Positions 37,801 to 49,800 of a stretch of DNA of 64,000 nt are shown here, piece after piece. Source of the stretch: Streptomyces lanatus (GTDB taxonomy: Bacteria > Actinomycetota > Actinomycetes > Streptomycetales > Streptomycetaceae). The stretch spans positions 248,001-312,000 of the forward strand of contig NZ_BNBM01000008.1 in assembly GCF_014655715.1 (NCBI RefSeq), given 5' to 3'. Made by a program: the position numbers and the translations under genes. Position 1 is the first letter of the stretch; each line of letters begins with the position of its first letter. The notes below the pieces were generated by a model. That model was given only the letters and a program-made list of their open reading frames with translations, searched no databases and was not told where the DNA came from.

Positions 37801-40800
37801 GGAGCGGGCAGCATCCGCTGGGGCACCTCGTCGTCGAGCGGTCGATCCCGCAGCGGGCCACCCTGGTCGCCGAGTCGGTCAAGGCGGAGCTGCGCGACCT
37901 CACCCAGACCACGTACCAGAACGAACGCGGCCATGTCCGCGACACCCGCTTCGGCGTCCAGGTCACCGCCGGACCCAACTACACCCTCGTCGGCCCGGAG
38001 ACGGACGTACGCCTCCAGGGCGGGCCGCTCGTCCGCGCGGACTTCAGCACCGGGCACGGCCACTACCTGGGCACCGACGCGGCCCGCAAGACCACCGGCC
38101 GTGTCCGCAACCACCCCGTCGCGCTGTACCGGGTGGAGCGCACCCTGATGGTGCGCAAGGCCGGCGAGCCGGCTTCCGCGGCCCGCCCGGTGCGGGTGGT
38201 CAGCCTGGACTGGATCTCCACTCAGGACGCGCGCCGCCTCGCGGGCTGGGACAGCCGTACGCCCGGACAGACGGGCCCCAACCCGGACGCCGAACCGCCG
38301 GTGCCCTGGTACCTCACCCGGGAGGACCCGGTCCACCTCAGCGGCCAGGTCCGCGCCGAGGGCTTCCGGCCCGACCGGCCGCAGAACGCCGTACCCGACC
38401 AGCAGCAGAACCAGGATGGGCAGGCCGCCCCTCAAGACCCCCTGCGTGCCTTCGCGGACACCGTCCTCGACACCCTCCACCGCTCCTACCCGTCCCTCTT
38501 CGTCCCGCCGCTGATGCTGCGCCACCCACGCCTGGCCCGGTTCTGGTACGGCGACGGGCGGATGCGGACCGCGTTGCACAACGACCGGCAGGTGCGCGAG
38601 GCGCTCAACCGGCCCAGCCTGGCGCAGAGTCTGGACGACCTGACCACCACCGGCGTGCCGGTCACCCTCACCGAGGACGGCAAGGTGAGCCGCGGCCATC
38701 ACACGCTGATCCTGCGGGCGAGGCTCACCGACCGGCGGTTCGAGACCACCATGAGCGAACGGTCGCTGCGCAACGCGGTGATCGGCACCGAGGTCTCCGG
38801 CCAGGGACAGCAGGCGTCCACGACCCTGTCGGGTGGCGTCGAGCTGGGCATCTCCCCCCGGGACCACGACAAGGTGCCGGAGGCGGGGCTGCCGCGCCAG
38901 ACCGGCAATGTGTCCCTGGGCGCCCGTTACGCCAAGACGGACCAGAAGGCCACCCGCAGCACGGCCGCGGTCACCCACGACCACCTGATGTTCCAGAACG
39001 GCGCCGGCCTCTACAGCTACCAGGTGGAACTGGGCGCCTCCTTCGAGGGCCACCGCCGCCCTCGCGGCTGGGCCCGGCTCGCCACGGTCGGCCTCCTCGG
39101 CGCCGGCGTCTTCGTCAGCAAGGTCGAGGAGCGCCCGCTGTTCAGCCGGGGCAACGAGACCGTGGGCCGCGTGGAACTGGCCGTGCCCGCGGCGCACGGC
39201 TCCGACCGGCACGCCCCCGCCGACCCGCCGCCCACCGGACCGGCCCCGGCGCCGCCCGCACCCATAAGGCTCTCAGCCGTCGAGGCGGACCAACTCCTCG
39301 ACGGAACACGCCCGTTGCCACGGACCGACTCGGCCGGACAACGGCTCGTCCGCAAGCTGCTGCGCGCCCCGCACGTGGTGCTCAGCACCGAGGGCGGCGG
39401 GCAGCGGCAGCAACTGATGCAGGACACCGCCGACCTGGCGTCGGGCACCTCCTGGCATGTCAGCGCGCCCGGCGCCCCGGTGCGCAGCGCGCTGCGCCGG
39501 GCGATGGCCAACCTCCATGTGGCCGGTCAACTCGGTCAGTACCTGGGCCCGTTCGGCTCCCGCATCACCGGACTCAACGGCGCAGGACCGCTCCAGACCC
39601 ACTACCTCAAGGCCGCGGTCCGCGGCGAACTGGACAACCTGCGGGTCAAGAGCGAGCCGAAGCCGGCCAGCCTCGAAGCGACCATCGGCAACGAACACCG
39701 TGTCGCCGGCACCGCGAGCACCGTCTCGCGCACCACCCTCGGCGTCCAGGGCGCCGACATGCCGCTCCAGCAGGCCCCCGGCGGACCGGCGGTGGTCGGC
39801 TCCTACTCGACCGCCCTCCAGTACGCCTGGGGCAAGGGCCGCGGCGTCGCCCAGACCCTCACCCGGGGACGCAACACCACCCTCACCTACGCCGGTCGGA
39901 TGTACCTGGTGGTCGCCGACGCCGCCGAGACCGTCGCCGTACGGGACCGGTGGACGGCCGCGATGGGCGCGGTGGGCACGCGCGCCGGGGCCGGTATCAG
40001 CTCCGCCGCCGGACGGATCTCCGAGCGCCTCGGCCGCGCACTCGCCCCGCGCTCGGCCGCCGCCACGCTCCAACGGGTGCGCGACGCGGTGATGTTCCAC
40101 CTGCCCATGCAGGACGTCATCGAGGCCGGACTCGCCCCCGACGGCCTGGGCACCACCACCCCGCGCAACCTCGGCCGCGGCTACCGGGTGCCCCCCTTCC
40201 TGCGCGGGCGCCGCTTCCCCAGCCACCCCAGCGGCCAGCTCGACGCGAGCCACGCCGCACAGCAGCTCATGGGCCGGCTGACGAAGATCGGCGTGTCCTC
40301 GCACGACCGGGAGCAGGTGCTGCAGCGGCTCTCGCCGGACTTCCTGCGCGCCCATCTGCACGAGCTGACGACCGACGGGATGACCCTGCCGGTCCGCTAC
40401 CGCAACTGGACCAGCCCGACCCGGCTGCCGGTCGGCGGCAGCCCCGGACAGGTCCGGTTCAAGCTGACCCCGGTCACCACCACCGTGGAACGGCTGCGCA
40501 CCGGCTTCGAGTTGGAGGACTACCGCACCACCGCCCGCGACGACTCCGCCGCTTCCTCCCAGGACCGCGGCGCCGATGTCACGCTTGCCACCGGCCAGCG
40601 CGCGGCGGAGAGCGGCGTGCTGCTCGCCAACCCCTCGCTCCAGGGCACCGCAGCCAAGCAGCGTTCGAGCACCCGGACCGAGACCACCGGCAACACCTCG
40701 ATGCCGAACATCGCCACCACCCAGGCGCACGCCGAGATCGTCACCAGCTACGTCCTGACCGTCACGATGACGGACGCGACCGGCGAGCTGCTGTCCCCGC

Positions 40801-43800
40801 GCGCCGTGGCGTCGGTCGGCTCCCTCAACGAGATCGTCCCGGCCGGTCTGCTCACCCCGGACGACGACGGCGCGCTCACCGAGGAGGACGTGCCCGAACC
40901 GGAGCGCGCGGTCAAGATGCTGACGGCCGATCAGGCCCGCCCGGAGGGCATCGCCCAATGGCGCGACGGCACCGCCGACCCGGACGTGCTCCCCTTCGAC
41001 GACCGCATCGGCTCCGGCATCCTCGCCGTGGACATCCGCGGCGCGGCCAACGTCCAGGACGCCCTCACCCTCGCCACCGCCCGCGCCGACGGCCTCGGCG
41101 ACAGCGACCTCGGCCGTCGCCACACCGGAAACGTCCTCGCCGAACGCGTCCGCATGGCCCACCTCACCCCGCTCACCGGCCTCGGCACCGCCCCCGCGCA
41201 GGCCCAGCAGGAGGCCACCACCCAGGTCGGCCTGACTTCCGGCTTCCGCGAGGCGCTCGGCGCGAACGGCTCACAGCTGCCCGCCCAGGCCTCCGCCCGC
41301 CTCTTCGGTCAGTCCCACACCGCCGACTCCCGCCTCTACGCGAAGATGCACCGCACCGGCGCCCGCCTCCTCGCCGTCGAGAGCAAGCCCCGAATGGAGG
41401 CCATGCAGCGCTCGAAGACCTCCGACGCGCTGGAGGCCGGCATCACCGACAACGTCGAGGGCGTGGTCGGCACCTCACCGCTCGCGGGCAACAGCAACGC
41501 GGGCGTCACCAACCCGGGCGCCTCGGTCCCCATCGGCGGCGCGAACGACGGCACCGCCCTCAAGGGCACCGCTGACACCACCCTCGGCACCCACCTCAAG
41601 GTCGTCACCGACCGCAGCATGCTCTTCGCGATCCCCGTGAGCTGGCTGTCCGTGGCCGAAGTCGACCACCGCCTCACCGACAGCCGTCCAATGCACGCCC
41701 TCGGCAAGGCCAAGCGCGGCCCGCGCGCCGCCGAGGCCGAGACCACCGCCCTGGTCTGGCTGCGCGAGGACATCGCCCGCGACTACGGCCTCCTGGACGA
41801 CACCACGTTCCCCGACGAGGTCGGCGCGGCCTGGGACGCCATGGCCAAGGCGGCGGGTGACCTGGCCGCGGCCGAGAAGAACTACTACGACGCCCGGGCG
41901 CGGGCCCGCGAGACCTGGCTCGACCTCACCGCGGAGGAGCAGGCCGCGCTCGGCGACGACGACCCCGACAGGCCGACCGTGCTGCCGCAGGCCGTGGCCC
42001 AGTCCCCGGCCGTCGCCGCCTGGCAGGCCGCACGCGAGGAGGTCCGCCGCTGGGAGGGCCACACCGACACCGCCGCCGCGGACCACCACCGGCTGCACCT
42101 CGCCGCCTCCCGCCTCACCGCCCACCACCAGGGCCGGGCGACGGTCCCGGTGCCGGACCTGGCACAGGAGTACACCGAACCGGCCTGGAAGTCCGAGGCG
42201 CCCGAGCCGTACGAGATCACCGACGGGGCACCGCGTACTCTCACCTCCCCGGACGGCACCACCGTGCGCGAAGTGCACGACATGCCGCACGACGGCGCCT
42301 CGTTCTTCCACGCGCTCATCGCCGTGGCCCAGGACCGAGGCCGCTTGCCCCACCTCCTCGGCACCGACCTCGCGGCCAGGTTCACGGCGAACCCCGGCGA
42401 CCCGGCGATCACCGAACGCGCGGTCCGGGCCGCCCGCAACCGCCTCGCCTGGGAACTGGGCGAGAACCGCAACGAGGACCTCCTCGACACCCTCGCCCTC
42501 GACGCCGCGGACACCTTCACGCAGGACGAACTCGACTTCGCGGAGGTGCGGTTGACGGCCGCCCAGCAGGCCGAGTTCGACGCGTTCGGCCGTCTGCCGC
42601 AGACGTTCTGGGCGTCCCCCGAGCAGCGGGTCGCGCTGGCTACGGCGGCCATGCTCCGTCCGTTCACCAGCGAGCCGCCGACCGGGCGCCCGGACGGCGA
42701 ACCGACCCCGCCGGAACGCCGAGCCGGCGACCACGGCGGCGCCGACCTGCTGCCCGCCCTCGCCGCCCGCCTCCTCGGCACGCCGGTCACGGTCGTGACG
42801 GGAGAGGGCCGCGAGCAGCGCTTCCTGCCGCACGGCACCGACCCGGCCGCCGTCGACCCGGCCCGCGATCCGGTCCTGTTCGCGGCCGACGGGTACTTCC
42901 ACGCCGCGCTCCCGCCCGGTACGCCGCCGCCGGTCGCCACGCCGCTGCCGACGCGGGCCGGTACCAGTACGGCCACCGAAGCCGGCCCTACGGATGCCCA
43001 CCGCAGCCATGCCAATCCGCCCTGGCACCCGCCCGCGGACAGCACCGGCCCGCGCTACCGCCTTGCCCGCGACGGCGTCCTCACCGCACCGGACGGCGCC
43101 ACCTACACCCAGGGCGCTCCCGCCGGCCGCGGCAACGGCTTCTTCGCCGCGCTCTCCACCGCCCTGCACCACGCCGCCGGGCAGCCCGGCCGGGACCGCA
43201 ACGAAGCGGCACGACTGCGCCTGCGCGCCGACGCGCCGCCCGCCCGGCTCATGCGCCTCAACGGCCTGCCCGGCGCCCGGGCCGACCGCGACTCGCTCTT
43301 CACACCGCCACCCTTCACGGGCCGCCCGGGCGCGCCGCCGCCGAGCCAGGACGCCCTCGACGGCCATCTGCGCCGCTACCTCGCCGACGCGCCCTGGGGT
43401 TCCGGGGCGGACCGGGCGGTGGCGGAGTGGGCCGCTGGGGCGACCGGCACGACCGTGACCCTGATCGAGGAGAACGGCACCGCGCACACGTACCCCGGCC
43501 CGTCCGGCGAGTCCGGCCCGCACGTCCGGCTCCGCCGCCGGGGTGGGGACTTCGTGCCGGTGATCCTGCGCACGCCGGCACCGGAGCCGACGCCGCAGCA
43601 CGAGGACCCCGCGTCCGTCCCGTTGCCCGACTCCCCCACCGGCAGCGCCCTCCCCGGCCTCCCTGGCGACGAGGAGGCGTACGAACTCAGCACGCTGTCT
43701 GGAGCGAACTCGACCTCGGACATGGAGATGGACCTCGACTCCGACAGCGAGCAGGCGGCCGTACTCACCGGCCCGGAGCACGAGTTCGCGGCCGAGTTCG

Positions 43801-46800
43801 CCGCCCTGCTGGAGGAGCCCGAACTGCGGGCCGACGCCCTGCTGGACGTGGTGCGACGGCGCAACGCCCAGCTCGGCGGCTTCCCGGACGTGGCGTTCGA
43901 CAGCGCGTTCACCGAGCACACGGGGATGGGCGTACCCGAGGCACTGGACCAGGTGGAGCAGGCCGGACGGCTGTCGAGCGAGGAGTACGAGGCGCTGCGC
44001 GAGGCACTCGGCCTCGGCACCGGCCTCCCCTTCACCCAGACGACCCCGACCGGCACCTCCCAGCGCGACCGCGAGGTGACGCTGCGGATGCTGGACCGGG
44101 TCGCCCGCCTGGTGAAGGAAGCGCTCCGCAAACCGAACCGCCAGGCCGACGCCCAGGTCACCCCGCATATCGCCGTCACCCTGCTCCCGGACGGCTCGCT
44201 CGGCATCGCCGGCAACACCGGCCTGAAGGCGCTCACCGCCGACGAGGCGGCCCTGGTCGAGGACGAACTGCGCTGGTTCGTCTCCGGACAGGAGCCGGGC
44301 GGCACCCGGCGGGTGCGGGAACTGGAGCAGTGGTCCAGGGACGAGGAGTCGCACCGGGAGTGGTCGGCGCGGCTGGACCAGGAGCAGCGGGACCTCGCTC
44401 AACGCAACGCGGAACAGGCGCAGTTGAGGGCCCGGCTGGAGGAGCGGTACGAGTCGGACGCGTGGGACGAAGGACTTCAGCAGCAGTGGGACACCTTGCT
44501 GGAGGACGAAGCGGCCACCGGCCAGGAGCAACAGCGCCTGACCGGCGAGCGGCAGCAGTGGCGACGCGACGAGCGCTGGCTGGCGCGCAGACGGCCCGGC
44601 ATCGCACGCGAGACACGCGACCGTACGAAGCTACGCGCCCTCGCCACCGGCTGGTACCGCCTCTACCACCCGGACTCACCCGAACTCGACCTAGTCAAGC
44701 GGGCGTTGGCGAACCCTCGCATCCTCAACGTGGCGGGCTTGGACGGTTCCTCGGCGCCCGGCTCGCACGGCTCCGAACACGGCGAGCTGACCTTGCTCGG
44801 ACACTGGGTCGAGCACTGGGAGAACAACCCCGGCGACCCGAACACGCCCCAGACGCTGCCCCTGGGCGGCTTCAAAATGGCCTGCGCCTCCTGCGACCTC
44901 GCCTACCGGGCGGTCAACCAGCACATCGGAAGCCCGCTCGGCCACCGCGTGCAGGCCTCCGGCACTCACGGAATGTTCTTCCCCGGCTGGCGCATGCCGC
45001 AGTGGATGCGGCAACGGCCCCAACTCGTGCAGTACATCAGGGACAACGCGGAGAGCATCGGCGCATACCTGGACCAGGGCGGCGTACTCCAGGGCGACAG
45101 GACCGAGGGCACGCACGAGCAGTACCCCGCCGGGTCCTCGTCCGAGTACGAGTCCGGCGACGAGGCCATGGACACGGACGCCGTGCTCGGCTCCCCATCG
45201 CCGGGCACGTCCCCGCGGCTGCCGCGGACCGCCCCGGCCGAGCCCGTCGCGACCCCACCGACACCACAAGGCCCCCGCGACAACCGCCCCCGCTTCGTGG
45301 TGCGTTCCGGCTTCGACGCCCGCCGGTTCACGTACGGCGGCGAACCGGTCACCGACCTCACGATCCGCCTCGCGATACGGGGTCCCGAGGGCCAGGCCGC
45401 ACACGTTCGCGATCAACTCGCCGTAGGCGTGCGTGAGTTGCTCAACAACCCGGCCTACCGCCTACCCAACGGCGATCACCTCCACATCACCGTCGAACAC
45501 GTCGACCCCGCCGACTCACCCCACCTGACCGTGGACCTGGCGGGCAGGGACCGCCCGATGGACCAGAACACCTGGTGGGCGGACGCCGACCCGGCCCACC
45601 TCGTCCACGAACTCACCCACCAGCTGGGCCTGCGAGACGAATACCGTGACACCGACTCCCCGCACCGCCCTCACATCCCTGGCAGCCTGCTGGGCGCTCT
45701 GGACGAGCAGCCGGAGGACACGTCGCTGACGGCCGCAGGCCTGCGTGACCGGCACCTGTCCCTGCTGAGCGCCCTGATCGGTGACGTGCCCCCACCAACC
45801 GCTCAGCCCGACGACCAGACCTGGGAGGCCGCCCGCACGGCCACCACGCCCACCCCTCGCAAGTCGGTCTGGGTGGACCCGGTCTCCCTACCCCGGTCCG
45901 AATCCGAAGAGCCCGACGTCGCGGCCCGCATGCCGCAGGCAGAAGCGACGCTCACTCCCTTCACGTCGGGCAACTTCGAGTTCACCAACCTCAAGCACAC
46001 GAACGAGAAGTACCGCGACAAGGCCGTCCGTATCATCGATCTGCTGCGCAAGCACGACACGATCCGCGCCTTCATAGGCACCCGCCCTTGCCGCATCACC
46101 CTGCATCTGCGCACCACGGAGACCCCGGCCGATGTGACGGATCACGGCGATCACGTCGAGATCAATCTCGCGAGCTACTACTTCGAGAAGTACGACATCG
46201 GCTACGTCATGGGCATGCTGGCGCACGAGATCGGCCTGCATCCCCTCGCTTCCCAGAACACGAACATCCCGGACGAGGAGGCCATGTTCGACGGTGTGCC
46301 GCTCGCCGTTCCCGGGCTGACGGACCTGAAGACTCCGCGCACCATGAGCACCGAGGGCGCGGGCCAGGCCGACCACATCATGGCCGCCTTCCCCAGCAGC
46401 ACCCGGCACGGGATCTACCGCGACATCGTCGTGGGGATGGCGGGCGTACTGGCCGGGGACGCCCAGGCGGGGGAGGAGGGCGCCAAGGCCAGGGACGTCA
46501 CGGATCTGATCGACACCTACCTCATGGACCTGGCGACGATCGCCGTCACCAACGACCGCCGCAAGGACGCGGCCTGGGAACCCCGCTACACGGCGAAGGT
46601 CTACAACGCGTACAAGGAGATGTTCGTCGCGCAGCTGCCCCAGGACAGTCCCGTCCGCGCGCTGCTGCCGGCGGACAAGAGCTGGTACAACGTCACCGGC
46701 AACTTCCTCGGCCTCGGCAGCAGCTTCGCCTTCAACAACCAGGGCGACAGCATCCAGACCGGCACCGACCCCGGCGAGGCCCGCCCCCGGCTTCCTCAGC

Positions 46801-49800
46801 CAGGCACCGGCACAGCGCCGCGACCGACGAACCGGCCACAGCGTCCGCGAGACAACCGCCCCCGCTTCGTGGTGCGTTCCGCCTTCGACGCCCGCCGCTT
46901 CTCGTACGACGGTGAGCCGGTCACCGACCTCACCGTCCGCATCGCCATGCGAGGCACCGACGCACAGGCCACGCACACGTACGACCAACTCACGGCAGGC
47001 GTCCACGAGTTCCTCAACAACCCCGGCCACCGGCTCCCCAACGGCGATCGCCTCCACGTCACGGTCGAACTGGTCCGGCCCACGGACTCCCCGCACCTGA
47101 CCGTGGACCTCGTCGGACGCGACCGGATCATGGACCAGAACACCTGGTGGGCGGATGCCGACGCGGCCCACCTCGTCCACGAACTCACCCACCAGCTGGG
47201 CCTGCGAGACGAATACCGTGACGCCGACTCCCCGCACCGCCCCCACATCCCCGGCAGCCTTCTCGGCGCCCTCGACGAGCAGCCCGAGGACGCCTCACTC
47301 ACGCCCGCAGGTCTACGCGACCGGCACCTGGCCCTGCTGAGCGCCCTGATCGGCGACGTGCTCCCACCGACCGCTCAGCCCGACGACCAGACCTGGGATG
47401 CGGCCCGTACGCACACGACACCGGTCCCGCGTCGGTCCGTGTGGGTCGACCCGGTCTCCCTACCCGGGTCCGAATCCGAAGAGCCCGACGTCCCGGCCCG
47501 TATGCCGCAGGACGCGACGCTCACCCCCTTCAAGTCCGGCAAGTTCGAGTTCACGAACCTGAAGCACACCGACGAGAGGTACCGCGACAAGGCCGTCCGC
47601 ATCATCGAACTGCTCGGCGACCACCCGACGATCCGCGACTTCATCGGCACCCGCCCCTGCCGCATCACCCTGCATGTGCGCACGACGGAGACTCCGGCCG
47701 ATGTGATCGACCGTGGCGATGTCGTCGAGATCAACCTCGCGAGCTACTACTTCGAGAAGTACGACATCGGCTATGTGATGGGCATGCTGGCGCACGAGAT
47801 CGGGCTGCATCCCCTCGCCTCCCAGAACACCAACATCCCCGACGAGGAAGAGATGTTCCGGGGCATTCCACTCCCGGTGCCGGGGCTGGCCGACCTGAAG
47901 ACTCCGCGCACCATGAGCACCGAGGGCGCGGGCCAGGCCGATCACATCATGGCGGCCTTCCCCAGCAGCACCCGGCACGGGATCTACCGCGACATCGTCC
48001 TGACGATGGCCGACATGCTGGCCCGGGCCGCGCAGGCCGGCGTGGAGGGCGCCAAGGCCAAGGACGTCACGGATCTGATCGACTGCTACCTCATGGACCT
48101 CGCCTCCATCGCGATCACCAGCGACTACCGGATGAACGCGGCCAAGGAGCCCGGCAACACCGCCAAGGTCTACAACGCCTACAAGGCCCTGTTCGCCCAG
48201 CACATGGCAGCGGACAGCCCCGCCCGTTCCCTGCTGCCCGCCGACAAGGGGCTGCTCGGCGTCGTACGGGACTTCGCCCGCCTCGCCACCAGCCTCGCGA
48301 CCAACAACCGCGGCGACAGCATCCAACAGCCCATCCCGTCGGACGAGGCCCACCCTCGGCTCCCGCAGCGGGCCGAGGCGAAGGCAGAGCAAATCCCGGC
48401 CGTCACACGGCAGTTGAGCGGGGTACGCGACCATCGGCCGCGTTTCGTGGTGCGTTCCGCCTTCGACGCGCGCCGGTTCTCGTACGACGGCGAGCCGGTC
48501 ACCGACCTCACGGTACGGCTCGCGATACGGGGCGAGGGGGCCACCGTCGCCCAGGTGCGCGACCGTCTCGAAGCAGGGGTACGTGAATTCCTGAACGACC
48601 CTGCCTACCGCCTGCCGAACGGCGACCGACTGCACATCACCGTCGAGCATGTCGACCCGGCCGACGACCCGCACCTGACGGTGGACCTGGCGGGCAGGGA
48701 CCGCCCGATGGACCAGATGACCTGGTGGGCGGACGCCGACCCGGTCCACCTCGTCCACGAGCTCACCCACCAACTCGGTCTGCGAGACGAGTACCGTGAC
48801 GCCGACTCCCCGCACCGCCCCCACATCCCCGGCAGCCTGCTGGGGGCTCTGAATGATCCCCCCGAGGACTCCTCGCTCGCCGCCGCCGGTCTCCGTGGCC
48901 GCCATCTGTCCTTGCTCGGCGCGCTCATCGGCGACGTGACCCCTGCCCCACAGCAGGAGACCGAGCAGACCTGGGACACGGCCCGTACCGCCGCCGTATC
49001 CGTCCCACGCAAGTCGGTGTGGGTGGACCCGGTCTCCCTACCCGAGTCCGAGTCCGAATCCGAAGGGCTCGACGTCCCCGCCCGCATGCCGCAGGCAGAC
49101 GCGACGCTCACCTCCTTCACGTCGGGCAACTTCGAGTTCACCAACCTCAAGCACACCGAGGACGGGTACCGCGACAAGGCCGTCCGCATCATCGAGCTGC
49201 TGCGCAGGCACGACACGATCCGCACATTCATAGCCGACCGGCCCTGCCGGATCACCCTGCATGTGCGCACGACGGAGACTCCGGCCGATGTGATCGACCG
49301 TGGCGATGTCGTCGAGATCAATCTCGCGAGCTACTACTTCGAGAAGTACGACATCGGCTATGTGATGGGCATGCTGGCGCACGAGATCGGGCTGCATCCC
49401 CTCGCCTCCCAGAACACCAACATCCCGGACGAGGAAGCGATGTTCGAGGGAGTCCCGCTCACCGTGCCGGGCATGGCGGACCTCAGGACTCCACGCACCA
49501 TGAGCACCGAGGGCGCGGGCCAGGCCGACCACATCATGGCCGCCTTCCCCAGCAGCACCCGGCACGGGATCTACCGGGACATCGTCGTGAAGATGGCCCA
49601 GATCCTGGCGGAGGACGCGGTGAACGGGGAGGAGAACGCGAAGTCCAAGGACGTCACCGACCTGATCGACTGCTATCTCATGGACCTCGCCTCGATCGCG
49701 GTCACCAACGACCACCGTATGAACGCGGCGAAGGAGCCCGGCTACACGGCGAGGGTCTACAACGCCTACAAGCAGGCGTTCCTGGCCCGGTTGGCGGAGG

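Noticed and set aside
37364..41575. 1403-codon + frame inside the giant effector gene
   Set aside because: Product is an Arg/Pro/Gly-rich shadow without domains; the giant frame has domain motifs and normal codon use over the same bases.
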